Positions 54,483 through 63,728 of a stretch of DNA of 64,000 nt are shown one piece after another (within the stretch, counting starts at the first letter, position 1; each line of letters opens with the position of its first letter). The notes below the pieces were generated by a model. The model did no database searches, was not told the origin of the DNA, and saw only the letters and a program-made list of their open reading frames with translations. The stretch covers positions 1,461,543 to 1,525,542 of the forward strand of contig NZ_JAJAVF010000002.1 in NCBI RefSeq assembly GCF_020531845.1, written 5' to 3'. This DNA comes from Methylobacillus methanolivorans. Lineage in GTDB: Bacteria > Pseudomonadota > Gammaproteobacteria > Burkholderiales > Methylophilaceae. The translations under genes were made by a program, and so were the position numbers.

Positions 54483-54989
54483 GTGCTACCCAACTCATCC
54501 ACTCCTCCCATCCTTGTCTCTTTGGTTCGGCATTACGACGACCTGGTGGATTATGTCCGGCGACGCTTTGGCTGCAAGATGTTTGCTCGCGAAATAGTGC
54601 ATGACGTTTGCGTACACCTGCTGGAAAAACCAGCCATTGAAGCGCGACAACCGATTGCCCTGCTCAAGCGCATCTCGCACAACATGGCGGTGAATGAATG
54701 CCGTTCCGAAAGCGTACGCACCCGCTTGATCGAATCCATGGCCGAGCTGCCGGATACCGCCAGCGTTCCCGACCATGCTGCCGCGCTGGATGCCCAGCGC
54801 GAGGTGCAACTGCTGGCGCAAGCCATCGAACAACTGCCGCCGCGCTGCAAGCAAGTGTTCATCATGCACAAGGTTCATGGCTTGCCCCAATCCGAGGTGG
54901 CCGCGCAACTCGGCATTTCCGTCAAGATGGTCGAACGCCATACCCGCCTGGGGCTGGCTGCCTGCAAAAAACAACTCGGACGCGATTAA
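54483..54989 (+). CDS. FecI-like ECF sigma factor (module 1)
   Basis: ECF RNA polymerase sigma factor of the iron-starvation group, 168 residues. Region 2 is VDYVRRRFGCKMFAREIVHD and VCVHLLEKP; region 4 is IEQLPPRCKQVFIMHKVHGL followed by PQSEVAAQLGISVKMVERHT. Start appears to be GTG at 54483; no ATG is available and no clear ribosome-binding site is seen. fecR-like and receptor genes follow at once, so it should control the receptor gene. TATAAT at 54444-54449 could be its -10, in an AT-rich imperfect palindrome that might be a weak Fur site. This module is more GC-rich than the genes before it. Confidence 0.9.
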   Translation: MLPNSSTPPILVSLVRHYDDLVDYVRRRFGCKMFAREIVHDVCVHLLEKPAIEARQPIALLKRISHNMAVNECRSESVRTRLIESMAELPDTASVPDHAAALDAQREVQLLAQAIEQLPPRCKQVFIMHKVHGLPQSEVAAQLGISVKMVERHTRLGLAACKKQLGRD

Positions 54990-54995
54990 GCATCT

Positions 54996-55835
54996 ATGTC
55001 GCAGCAAAATCCCCCGCCCGGTAAAGAGCAACACAGTGCAGAAGACGCACTGGCACAGCACCGCGACACTCTGAAAGAGCTATTCCCGCTGCCGGAAATC
55101 AAGAAGCCGCGCAAGAAGAAAACCGCCGCGAACGCAACGCTGCTGCTCGCCGTGATCGCCGCAGGCTTGCTATGGCTGGACCCGGCCTACAGGAGCGAAC
55201 AGCATGCTACCGTCATCGGGCAGCGCGCCGACATTACACTGGCAGACGGCAGCAAGCTCACGCTCAATACCGATACGCAAGTTGAGGTTTCCTGGCACCT
55301 GCGCTCGCGCCGCGTGGCATTGCATCAGGGCCAAGCGCTGTTCTCCGTCGCCAAGGCCACCTACCGTCCATTCACCGTGGCGGCGGGCAAGGCAGACATC
55401 AGGGTGGTAGGCACAATGTTCGACGTCTACCGTCAGCAAGACCATGTGACGGTGACGGTGGAAGAAGGCAAGGTGCAGGTCACCAGCCGGGCAGCCAACG
55501 GCTATATGCGCACCATGCTCACCGCCAACCAGCAGGCCACCATATCGGCGGACGGCACATTGCAGTCGGCGCGCGACGTCAATCCTGCCAGGAGCCTCGC
55601 CTGGCGCGACGGCAAGCTGGTATTCGAGCAAACACCGCTCAGCCAGGCCATCGTCGAAATCCAGCGCTACCGCCGTGGACCCATCCATCTGCAAGCGCCG
55701 GCGCTAGGCAATTTGAGGTTCTCCGGCGTGTTCGCCATCGACAATATAGACAAGCTGCTGCAATTGCTGCCGGATATCCTGCCGGTCAACGTAGAAGAAC
55801 AGGAAGACGGCAGCCTGCTGATTAGCAAAAAATAA
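54996..55835 (+). CDS. FecR-type anti-sigma/sigma regulator (module 1)
   Basis: Inner-membrane protein that carries the signal from the outer-membrane receptor to the sigma factor. The 279-residue chain has a cytoplasmic N-terminus of about 45 residues (short and lacking the usual DUF4880 segment), one membrane helix (NATLLLAVIAAGLLWLDPAY), and a periplasmic FecR domain with ITLADGSKLTLNTDTQVEVS, RRVALHQGQALFSVAK and DIRVVGTMFDVYRQQDHVTV. A C-terminal STN-like part (PLSQAIVEIQRYRRGPIHLQ) should contact the receptor. It lies 6 bases after the sigma gene. Confidence 0.9.
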   Translation: MSQQNPPPGKEQHSAEDALAQHRDTLKELFPLPEIKKPRKKKTAANATLLLAVIAAGLLWLDPAYRSEQHATVIGQRADITLADGSKLTLNTDTQVEVSWHLRSRRVALHQGQALFSVAKATYRPFTVAAGKADIRVVGTMFDVYRQQDHVTVTVEEGKVQVTSRAANGYMRTMLTANQQATISADGTLQSARDVNPARSLAWRDGKLVFEQTPLSQAIVEIQRYRRGPIHLQAPALGNLRFSGVFAIDNIDKLLQLLPDILPVNVEEQEDGSLLISKK

Positions 55836-55961
55836 GCAGTCAAATCACTCAAAGAAAAAATAATCAAAAAAATTCTCATTCCCAGGTTGGGACAAACCTT
55901 CTGCCAAACGGCTAACTTCCTGTAGGTCATCAGAATCGTTTACAGAAGGGGAGTTTTTACC

Positions 55962-58361
55962 GTGTCACATCACTACGCACTCGAGCAGGCCGCCATTGCC
56001 ATCAGCCTGTTATTTGCCGCATCCATCCATGCCGACACCGGCAAGCTGGCGTTCGATATCCCGGCAGAGCCGCTGGAACAGGCCGTCAACCGCATCGCCA
56101 AGCAAGCCGACGTGCAGGTGCTGCTCGCCAGCAGCCTGGCCAGCGGCAAGACCAGCCCGGCCCTCAAGGGCCAATACACAGCGCGCGAAGCGCTGGAAAA
56201 ACTGCTGGCCGGCTCCGGCCTGACCATCCAGGACAAGGGCGGCAACAGCTTCATCATCACGGTGGCACCGCAAAAAGAATCCGTGCTGCCGGAGGTCGCC
56301 GTCAAAACGGCAGCGGAACGCAACCTGACCACGGAAGGCACCGGCTCTTACGCAGCCAAGGGCGCCAGCCTCATGAAGGGCACGCAGTCGCTCAAGGATA
56401 TCCCGCAGTCCGTCACTGTCATGACGCGCCAGCAAATGGACGACCAGCGACTGGATACGTTGACTACTGCGCTGGCCAACACGCCAGGCATTACGCTGGT
56501 CACCCGCCCCAACGGCGGCAGCGACATCTACTCGCGCGGATTCCTGACAGACACGCTGCAATACGACGGCGTACCGCTATCGCGCTATCACAGCTTTGGA
56601 AATGATTTGTCCGCCAGTGCAGTACACCTTGACCGCATCGAAGTGATGCGTGGCGCGCAAGGACTGCTGGAGGGAGCAGGCAGCCCAGCCGGCGCTGTCA
56701 ACCTGGTGCGCAAGCGCGGCCTGGCAGAAACCGCTGTTATGCTCGAAGGACGCGCCGGCTCGTGGGACAATTACGGCGCACGCCTGGATATGGGCGGCGC
56801 GCTGAACACAGAAGGCACACTGCGGGGCCGCGCCGTCATCGACTACGAAGACAAGAATTCTTTCCTCGATACGGTGTGGGACCGCAACCTGAATGCCTAT
56901 GCCGCCATCGATTTCGACCTGTCGCCTGATACCACTATCGGCCTTGGCATTGCACACTCCCGCCTGGACGGCAACAGCGTGCTCTATAACGGCGTACCCC
57001 GCTATGCGGACGGCCGCTCTCTCGGACTCTCCCGCTCCGCCAATATCGGTGCAAACTGGCAGGAGGCCAACCGCCGTGAAACACAGGTATTCCTGGACTT
57101 GGAACACCGTATTAACGATAACTGGAAAATCAAGGCTGCAACCGCTTTCGCCCAGGATGATTGGGATGCCATCACATCCAAAGGCAATGGCATCGTGGCG
57201 CTGGGCGGCAGCACGGTTCCCGGCCCTGGTTTTACTTATGACAACGCATCCAACAGCAAAGGCCTGGATATCCACGCGGATGGCAAGTTCCAAGCATTGG
57301 GGATGGCGCATGAAGTGGTGTTGGGCGCCAACTACTCGCGGCAAAAACGGGATGACAGTTATTCCCAATATTGGAATTACACCACCTACGACGTGTTCAA
57401 CCCTAACCACAACGCCCCGCGCTTCAACACGCCCAGCGATATCTGGGACCAGACATCGACTACAACCCAAAAAGGCATTTATGCCTTGCTACGCAGCCAT
57501 TTGACCGAGCACACCACTTTGGTACTGGGAGGCAGGACCAACTGGTACGACTTCCATTCGCATGGCTCGAGCAGAATCGATGGCTACGAAGAGACCACCG
57601 AACGCAAGGAAACCGGGGAATTCATCCCATATGGCGGCCTGGTGTATGCGTTGACGCCGCAATGGTCGGCCTATGCCAGCTACGCAGAGATTTTCAACCC
57701 GCAGAGCGCCACCGACACCCTGCGGAAAGTGCTGCCGCCGATGACGGGCAAATCCTACGAGACCGGGATCAAGGGAGAACTGTTCAACGGCGCGTTAAAT
57801 GCCTCGCTGGCGGTGTTCCGCGTCGACCAGAAAAATCGCGCAGTGCTGGATTACAGTTCCCCGATGACATGCAACGGATGGTATTGCTCCCGCGCCGCAG
57901 GCGAAGTACGTAGCGAGGGTTTCGAGGCTGAAGCGCATGGGCAATTGGCACCAGGCCTGCAAGTCAGCGGCGGCTATACCTACACCAAGAACAAATACCT
58001 GGAAGATACCGACGAAAGCCTGGTCGGCAAGCCGTTCAACTACCTTATCCCAAGGCATATGCTGCGCCTGTGGTCGAACTACCAGTTGCCTGGCGAGCTG
58101 AACAAGTGGCGCGTCGGCCTTGGCGTCAATTACCGTAGCGAGCAGAAAACCACCAGCGACACCATGCTCAACCCGGTACAAGGGGGCTATGCGATATGGA
58201 ATGCACGCATCGGCTATGACATTGACAAGCACTGGTCGGCGGCATTGAACGTCGACAACCTCTTCGACAAACGCTACTACTCCTTCATTTCGGACAATTA
58301 CTTCTACAGCTACGCAGGCGAGCCGCGCAAAGTGCTGCTGACGCTGCGCTGGCAATATTAA
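55962..58361 (+). CDS. TonB-dependent siderophore receptor with signalling domain (module 1)
   Basis: Outer-membrane receptor for a ferric siderophore, 799 residues. After the signal peptide an STN domain (LAFDIPAEPLEQAVNRIAKQ to SFIITVAP, about residues 28-103) signals to FecR. The plug follows (LKDIPQSVTVMTRQQMDDQR, DIYSRGFLTDTLQYDGVPLS, IEVMRGAQGLLEGAGSPAGA), then the barrel with a C-terminal Tyr-containing LLTLRWQY. The STN and the pattern of the plug are of the FpvA/FhuE/FecA type; the ligand is unknown. Start is GTG with GGGGAG 8 bases upstream. Two cysteines (MTCNGWYC) sit in an outer loop. Confidence 0.93.
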   Translation: MSHHYALEQAAIAISLLFAASIHADTGKLAFDIPAEPLEQAVNRIAKQADVQVLLASSLASGKTSPALKGQYTAREALEKLLAGSGLTIQDKGGNSFIITVAPQKESVLPEVAVKTAAERNLTTEGTGSYAAKGASLMKGTQSLKDIPQSVTVMTRQQMDDQRLDTLTTALANTPGITLVTRPNGGSDIYSRGFLTDTLQYDGVPLSRYHSFGNDLSASAVHLDRIEVMRGAQGLLEGAGSPAGAVNLVRKRGLAETAVMLEGRAGSWDNYGARLDMGGALNTEGTLRGRAVIDYEDKNSFLDTVWDRNLNAYAAIDFDLSPDTTIGLGIAHSRLDGNSVLYNGVPRYADGRSLGLSRSANIGANWQEANRRETQVFLDLEHRINDNWKIKAATAFAQDDWDAITSKGNGIVALGGSTVPGPGFTYDNASNSKGLDIHADGKFQALGMAHEVVLGANYSRQKRDDSYSQYWNYTTYDVFNPNHNAPRFNTPSDIWDQTSTTTQKGIYALLRSHLTEHTTLVLGGRTNWYDFHSHGSSRIDGYEETTERKETGEFIPYGGLVYALTPQWSAYASYAEIFNPQSATDTLRKVLPPMTGKSYETGIKGELFNGALNASLAVFRVDQKNRAVLDYSSPMTCNGWYCSRAAGEVRSEGFEAEAHGQLAPGLQVSGGYTYTKNKYLEDTDESLVGKPFNYLIPRHMLRLWSNYQLPGELNKWRVGLGVNYRSEQKTTSDTMLNPVQGGYAIWNARIGYDIDKHWSAALNVDNLFDKRYYSFISDNYFYSYAGEPRKVLLTLRWQY

Positions 58362-58494
58362 TACCCGTCACGACAGGCGCATCCATGGGATGCGCCGCCC
58401 AAACCCTCTTCCTCAAGATTTACCTGGATTAACAACCAAGCCACGCCTGAGCATCTACAATTTGGAGTACCGCAATCGCATTAAAGGAACGAGC

Positions 58495-58641
58495 ATGTTA
58501 CGCAAAAGCTTTCTGTTGATCGTCATTTCCGCCTTGCTGCTGGGCGGCTGCTGCGGCTTCGGCCCGTATGGCGGCCATGGCGGAGGCCCGGGCAACTCCG
58601 AGCGAGGACAGGGCAGCGACAGGACCGCGCCTGGACGTTAA
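58495..58641 (+). CDS. Very small glycine-rich lipoprotein
   Basis: A 48-residue peptide with a lipoprotein signal MLRKSFLLIVISALLLGGCC; the lipobox LGGC is followed by a second Cys. The mature part, CCGFGPYGGHGGGPGNSERG, is Gly-rich and probably unstructured. GGA lies upstream of the ATG. A terminator follows. I do not recognise a family; the GC-rich composition matches the receptor gene before it, so it may belong to iron module 1. Confidence 0.6.
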   Translation: MLRKSFLLIVISALLLGGCCGFGPYGGHGGGPGNSERGQGSDRTAPGR

Positions 58642-58659
58642 GCGACTTGTCAAAAAGAA

Positions 58660-58684
58660 AAAGCCGGCATCTGCCGGCTTTTTA
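58660..58684. terminator. Bidirectional intrinsic terminator
   Basis: Stem AAAGCCGGC / GCCGGCTTT with loop ATCT and T-rich ends on both strands, between the small lipoprotein and the convergent ypfJ remnant. Confidence 0.85.
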
Positions 58685-58686
58685 CA

Positions 58687-59528
58687 TCATCCCTTGCTGA
58701 AAGTATCACAGGCTTCCACCTTGCCGCTCTTGTAGCCGGTATTGAACCATTGCATGCGCTGGGCGCTGCTGCCATGGGTGAAGCTTTCCGGCACCACGTA
58801 GCCCTGCCCACGCTTTTGCAGGTTGTCGTCGCCGATCTGCGAAGCCGCATTCAACGCGGATTCGATATCCCCGGCTTCCACGATGCGGTACTGCGCATCG
58901 GCATGGTGAGCCCACACCCCGGCCAGGCAATCGGCCTGCAACTCCTGCAGCACGGAAAGCTGGTTGGCTTCCGCCTCGCGCGCGCGGGAGCGCAGTTGAT
59001 CCACCTTGGGCAGCACGCCAAGCAGGTTCTGCACGTGGTGCCCGACCTCGTGGGCGATCACGTAGGCCCGCGCGAACTCGCCCGGCGCGCCGAGCTGCCT
59101 TTCCAGCGTGTCATAGAAGCCGAGGTCGATATAGGCGGTGCGGTCGAGGGAGCAATAGAACGGCCCCATGGCGCTCTGCCCCACACCACACCCTGTCTGC
59201 GTAGTATTGCTGCCCCCACCAAACAGCACCAGCTTGGGCTCCTGATACGTCCTACCCGCCTCACTGAACAGCCTGGCCCACAGCTAGCCAACACAGTGGC
59301 TACAAACATGGCCTGGCGATCGTTAGTCGGCGGCGTAGCCCCTTGCCGGGTGGCAACAGGAGGATTCGCGCCATCCAGCAAGCCTAAAATGGTGAGCGGA
59401 TTCACTCCGAATATCCAGCCCGCCACCAGCGCCACGACCACCGCTCCAAGGCCCAGCTTACCGGTCCCAGTCGCTATGCCACGCCTATCTTCCACATTAC
59501 CGGAACGACGATATCCATCCCATTTCAT
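58687..59528 (-). pseudogene. ypfJ: Frameshifted YpfJ-type zinc metalloprotease
   Basis: Two frames together give one YpfJ (KPN_02809) protein. The N-terminal frame (from 59528) reads MKWDGYRRSGNVEDRRG, a membrane anchor and NDRQAMFVATVLA. The C-terminal frame picks up at [20 protein letters not shown] and continues [20 protein letters not shown], the zinc motif [17 protein letters not shown] and [15 protein letters not shown]. The join is near 59285: compared with the family about ten bases are missing between VLA and the Trp, and a TAG blocks the second frame upstream. The protease half is otherwise intact. Either a recent loss of function or a sequencing error; the catalytic domain could only be made from an internal start (ATG or similar near 59229). 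Confidence 0.85.
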
Positions 59529-59635
59529 GATGTGCTTTCTAAAGCTTTGCGATAGTTTTCATCATACGCTCATCTATTCACAGAATTACGCCCAACTGAT
59601 CTCCCCATTGTAGAAGAATGCGCCAAGATTTAGAA

Positions 59636-59650
59636 TGAGAATAATTATCA
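59636..59650. promoter_or_regulatory. Fur box of iron module 2
   Basis: TGAGAATAATTATCA matches the 7-1-7 Fur consensus TGATAATnATTATCA at all but one position and lies 18 bases before the sigma-factor ATG. Confidence 0.85.
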
Positions 59651-59668
59651 TATAAATCAGTATTTCTC

Positions 59669-60190
59669 ATGCATTCTCCCCAGCATTTTTCCGTGGCAGA
59701 GATATATACGGCACATCGCGGCTGGTTATTCGGCTGGCTCTACAAAAAGCTGGGATGCCCCCACAATGCGGCTGATCTGACACAGGATGCCTTTGTCCGG
59801 CTGCTATTGAAACATGAGTCGCTGAGGGATATCAGCACCCCGCGCGCCTACCTTGTGAAAGTAGCCAAGGGCCTGATAATTGATCAATGGCGACGCCAGG
59901 AGTTGGAACAACGCTATCTTGATGCCTTGGACCTCTACGATGGTCAATCCGCTGCCTCGCAAGAATTGCAGGCCATGGTGATCGAAACCCTGCTAGAAAT
60001 TGACACCATGCTCAATCGCCTCAATCCCAAGGCTAGGCAAGCCTTCTTGCTCGCACAGATTGATGGGCTGACCTACCTGGAAATCGCCCAGCAACTTGCG
60101 GTTTCAGAACGCATGGTGAAGAAATACATGGCTACCGCCATGATGCATTGCCTGCTGTTGCGCCGTGAACTCAACGATGCACAGGCATGA
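59669..60190 (+). CDS. FecI-like ECF sigma factor (module 2)
   Basis: ECF sigma factor of 173 residues, closer to E. coli FecI than the first copy: region 2 HRGWLFGWLYKKLGCPHNAA, DLTQDAFVRLLL, YLVKVAKGLIIDQWRRQELE; region 4 LNPKARQAFLLAQIDGLTYL, EIAQQLAVSERMVKKYM. A strong Fur box covers its promoter region, so it is expressed on iron starvation. Its stop overlaps the fecR-like start by 4 bases (ATGA). Confidence 0.94.
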   Translation: MHSPQHFSVAEIYTAHRGWLFGWLYKKLGCPHNAADLTQDAFVRLLLKHESLRDISTPRAYLVKVAKGLIIDQWRRQELEQRYLDALDLYDGQSAASQELQAMVIETLLEIDTMLNRLNPKARQAFLLAQIDGLTYLEIAQQLAVSERMVKKYMATAMMHCLLLRRELNDAQA

Positions 60191-61167
60191 GTAAGGGTGA
60201 CGAACTCACGGCATTGCAGCAAGCAGCGGAGTGGTTTGCTGTCTTGCGCGATGAACAGGCTGAGGAAAACGATAAAATCGCTTGGCAAGCCTGGCTTAAG
60301 GCCAGCCCGCTGCATCAATCAGCGTGGGCAGAAGTTGAATCCATCCATACCCCATTCCAAGAATTGACCAGTATTGCCCATAAACCTGCCGCCCATCAGG
60401 CCCTGAGCCGCCCAACATCCCGGCGCCAGGCCTTGAAGTTACTAGGCTTTGGGAGCATAGCCTTTGCCAGTGGCATGCTGCTGAAACGCTTCAGCCCCTG
60501 GCAGGACTGGATCACCACACTCACTGCACAAGCAGACATCCATCGCCCTGAGCCAGGTAAAACAGGCATCGTCACACTGGCAGATGGCGGCAAGCTCTGG
60601 CTGAATGCCGGTAGCCTCGCCACGGTGGAATATGGCTACAGCTTGCGGCGCATTACCCTCGCTGCCGGAGAAATCCTGGTGCAGTCAGGCCATGACACCA
60701 CGTCCCCGGCGCGCCCGCTGGTGGTTGATACCCGACATGGGCGCATGACCGCCCTTGGCACCCGCTTTACCGTGCAACAACAAGCTGAACATACCTTGCT
60801 TGCCGTCTATGAGGGCCAGGTCGCCATCAGCCCGAAACACGCTTCCCCGATTGTCATCAGCGCAGGCTGGCAAACACAGTTTGATGCCCACCGAGTTTCC
60901 CACCCTACCAAGGCATCAGCCGCGCGAGAAGCCTGGACACGCGGCATCCTGATCGCAGATAACCGCAGGCTGGATGACTTCATTCAGGAGCTTGGGCTGT
61001 ATTATCCGGGCAAGCTGAGTGTGTCACCGGCCGTCGCACACTTGCGGCTCATGGGAGCATATCCATTTAACGATGTACATCTCGTATTAGACGAAATCAC
61101 CAACACCCTGCCTGTACAAATACAGGAGTCAGGCAAAGACTCTATTGTGTTGATGCCACGGCATTAA
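60187..61167 (+). CDS. FecR-type anti-sigma/sigma regulator (module 2)
   Basis: Transmembrane signal relay of 326 residues. Unlike copy 1 it has the full N-terminal DUF4880-type cytoplasmic segment (AAEWFAVLRDEQAEENDKIA, WQAWLKASPLHQSAWAEVE), then a hydrophobic stretch around residue 90 (LLGFGSIAFASGMLL), and the periplasmic FecR domain (VTLADGGKLWLNAGSLATVE, RRITLAAGEILVQ, GRMTALGTRFTVQQQAEHT). The C-terminal part with LRLMGAYPFNDVHLVLDEIT resembles an STN fold. Coupled to the sigma gene; the receptor gene follows after about 100 bases. Confidence 0.93.
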   Translation: MSKGDELTALQQAAEWFAVLRDEQAEENDKIAWQAWLKASPLHQSAWAEVESIHTPFQELTSIAHKPAAHQALSRPTSRRQALKLLGFGSIAFASGMLLKRFSPWQDWITTLTAQADIHRPEPGKTGIVTLADGGKLWLNAGSLATVEYGYSLRRITLAAGEILVQSGHDTTSPARPLVVDTRHGRMTALGTRFTVQQQAEHTLLAVYEGQVAISPKHASPIVISAGWQTQFDAHRVSHPTKASAAREAWTRGILIADNRRLDDFIQELGLYYPGKLSVSPAVAHLRLMGAYPFNDVHLVLDEITNTLPVQIQESGKDSIVLMPRH

Positions 61168-61270
61168 GCTCAAGACATTCGCAGTATTTTTATGGCTTCC
61201 AGTTCCCTTTTTTGAGTTTGGTTCGGTTTAGGAAATGAAGCAGCCTCATTCCAACCACTCAGGGAACCAT

Positions 61271-63682
61271 ATGAACACCGATCTATTTTGCAAGCGTGCA
61301 ATACGCCTGCGCCTCTGCGTAATCTCGCTCACAATCGCTCTAGGCAGCACATTCGACATCACCACATTACAGGCTGCCGAGCCTGATAGTGCACTGCACG
61401 AGTACCACATTCCTGCCGGACCATTAAGTCAGGTGCTTAGCCAGTTTGCAGCAGGTGCAGGCATTCTGCTCTCTGCCGATGCCTCTCTGGCCGATGGAAA
61501 AACCAGCGCAGGATTGAATGGACGCTATAGTGTTGAATCCGCTTTTGAAATCCTGCTGGCAGGTTCAGGCCTCAGCGTGCAACGACGAGATCACCAACGC
61601 TATACGATTGTGGCAAAAGAAAAAATCTCTGAAATATTGCCAGAACTCAAGGTCAGTGCTGGAGACCAGAACATCAACCTTCTACCTGCACCATATGCCG
61701 GTGAACAGATTGCAAAAGGTGTACGGCTCGGCGTGTTGGGTAACACCTCCAACATGCGCGCACCATTCAGTACAACCAGTTATACATCCGCCGCAATCCA
61801 GAACCAACAAGCAAGAACCATTGCAGAATCCATCAATCGCGACCCATCCGTGCGCTATACAGTCGCTCCTGGTGGCAATGTGGACAATCTATACATACGC
61901 GGCTTTCCAATCTGGGAGGGAAACTCAGGAGAAATCGCCTTTGATGGTATTTATGGTATTGCGCCCAATTACCGTGTCAGGACAGAGTATGTGGAACGCA
62001 TTGAGGTCATTAAGGGGCCGGGGGCATTATTATTTGGCATCTCGCCCAATGGTTCGGTTGGCGGCGTCATTAATATTGCCCCTAAGCGAGCTAATAAAGA
62101 TGTCACCACCCTCACCACATCCCTGATCAGCAATAACCAAGCAGGCGCTCACTTGGATGTTGGCAGGCGCTTCGGCACAGATAGTCAGTTTGGTATCCGT
62201 TTCAATGGGAGCTACTACAATGGTGATACTGCTATCGATAAACAATCTACGGAAGGGCATACGGGTGCATTGGCATTAGATTATGAAGGAGAGCGCTTCC
62301 GGTCCACGCTGGATATCATCCTGCAGAAAGAACATATTAATGCGCCCACCCGCCCACTGATGCCTTCCGGCATTAGCCGGATGCCCGGCGCACCAGATGG
62401 CAAACGTAATGTCACCCAGCCCTGGGAATGGTCAGATAACAAAGAGCAAGCCATCCTGTTACGCACGGAATATGATTTCAATGAGCACTTATCATTATTT
62501 GCCAATGCGGGTACGTCCTCAGCCGACGTCTCCCGTGTGTACGACTCGGCTCCTCGATTAGTGAGTGAGCAAGGCACTACACAGATCACACCGACCTACG
62601 GCGTGTTTGAGGTCGCCCGCAAGACCTATGATGCTGGCCTGCGCAGCAAATTCCGCACTGGCTCAATACAGCACTCTGTCACATTCCAAACCAGTGTTTA
62701 TCGCGACCAACTAGATAGGGCCCTGCTTGCCGGCACCGCAGTGACCTCGAATATTTACGATACGATGGACTACGCAAAACAGTATCTTGCCAAGCCTAGC
62801 AATATTCCGCGCATATACAACAACCAGAACACCAGCTTTGCATTGGTCGACACCATGTCCATGTTGGACGACAGGCTACATATCTCACTGGGGCTTCGTC
62901 ACCAGCGCATCAAAACGACCAATCACAATGTGCTTAGTGCCAGTAACAACAATAATTATGACCGCAGTGTCTCAACCCCTGCTATTGGTATCGTTGTACA
63001 ACCGATCAAGCATTTATCGCTGTATGCCAACTATATCGAGGGGCTGAGCAAGGGAGACATTGCTCCTCCTGCTGCCGTTAACTATGGTGAAGTTCTGGCA
63101 CCATACAAGAGCAAACAATATGAAACAGGCATCAAGTATGATGCAGGCCACTTCATGACTACCGTGGCCGTGTTCCAGATCGAGAAACCCAGCGGAGGAC
63201 TGGACAATGGTGTATTTTCCGCTAATGGTGAACAGCGCAATCGCGGCGTTGAGCTATATGGTTACGGCACTCTATTACCCAGCCTGAGGGCAATGGGTGG
63301 CATCACCTTGATAGACAGTGAAATCACCAGCGCAGCAACATCTAGCTTGATAGGCAATCGACCAATCGGCACCAGCAAGCAACAGGCAAACTTGGGATTG
63401 GAATGGGACTCTGCCTTCATTCCGGACATGACATTAACCGCCGATCTTGTCTATACCGGCAGCCAATATGTCAACCAGGCCAACACACTGCACATCCCCT
63501 CCTGGACGCGCATTGACGTTGGAGCACGCTACCAAACCAGCATTGCTGGCCGCCATACTACCTTGCGAGCCACCATCCAGAATCTCACAGACCGCGCATA
63601 TTGGTCCGGCATTACCTCTTGGGGTGCAGTTTCTCCCGCGATTCCACGCACTTTTGTATTATCTGCATCCTTCGATTTCTAA
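61271..63682 (+). CDS. TonB-dependent siderophore receptor with signalling domain (module 2)
   Basis: Outer-membrane ferric-siderophore receptor of about 803 residues. Signal peptide, then an STN domain (YHIPAGPLSQVLSQFAAGAG, ILLSADASLADGKTSAGLNG), a plug (ESINRDPSVRYTVAPGGNVD, LYIRGFPIWEGNSGEIAFDG, IEVIKGPGALLFGISPNGSV) and a barrel ending in VLSASFDF. The plug spacing recalls hydroxamate-type (FhuE/FoxA-like) and ferrichrome-type receptors; ligand unknown. I set the start at 61271, where AGGGAA lies 4 bases before the ATG, rather than at the ATG 12 codons earlier, which has GGA directly abutting it. Confidence 0.93.
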   Translation: MNTDLFCKRAIRLRLCVISLTIALGSTFDITTLQAAEPDSALHEYHIPAGPLSQVLSQFAAGAGILLSADASLADGKTSAGLNGRYSVESAFEILLAGSGLSVQRRDHQRYTIVAKEKISEILPELKVSAGDQNINLLPAPYAGEQIAKGVRLGVLGNTSNMRAPFSTTSYTSAAIQNQQARTIAESINRDPSVRYTVAPGGNVDNLYIRGFPIWEGNSGEIAFDGIYGIAPNYRVRTEYVERIEVIKGPGALLFGISPNGSVGGVINIAPKRANKDVTTLTTSLISNNQAGAHLDVGRRFGTDSQFGIRFNGSYYNGDTAIDKQSTEGHTGALALDYEGERFRSTLDIILQKEHINAPTRPLMPSGISRMPGAPDGKRNVTQPWEWSDNKEQAILLRTEYDFNEHLSLFANAGTSSADVSRVYDSAPRLVSEQGTTQITPTYGVFEVARKTYDAGLRSKFRTGSIQHSVTFQTSVYRDQLDRALLAGTAVTSNIYDTMDYAKQYLAKPSNIPRIYNNQNTSFALVDTMSMLDDRLHISLGLRHQRIKTTNHNVLSASNNNNYDRSVSTPAIGIVVQPIKHLSLYANYIEGLSKGDIAPPAAVNYGEVLAPYKSKQYETGIKYDAGHFMTTVAVFQIEKPSGGLDNGVFSANGEQRNRGVELYGYGTLLPSLRAMGGITLIDSEITSAATSSLIGNRPIGTSKQQANLGLEWDSAFIPDMTLTADLVYTGSQYVNQANTLHIPSWTRIDVGARYQTSIAGRHTTLRATIQNLTDRAYWSGITSWGAVSPAIPRTFVLSASFDF

Positions 63683-63696
63683 CAACCTCTGAAGCT

Positions 63697-63728
63697 GGCA
63701 GCAGTCAATCACACTGCTGCCTTTATTG
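63697..63728 (+). terminator. Intrinsic terminator of iron module 2
   Basis: Stem GGCAGCAG / CTGCTGCC with a 9-base loop and a short T-rich tail, 14 bases after the receptor stop. Confidence 0.7.

Noticed and set aside
55836..55961. Fur box before the first receptor gene (AAATTCTCATT region)
   Set aside because: Only one half-site resembles the consensus; the other half is a plain T-run.
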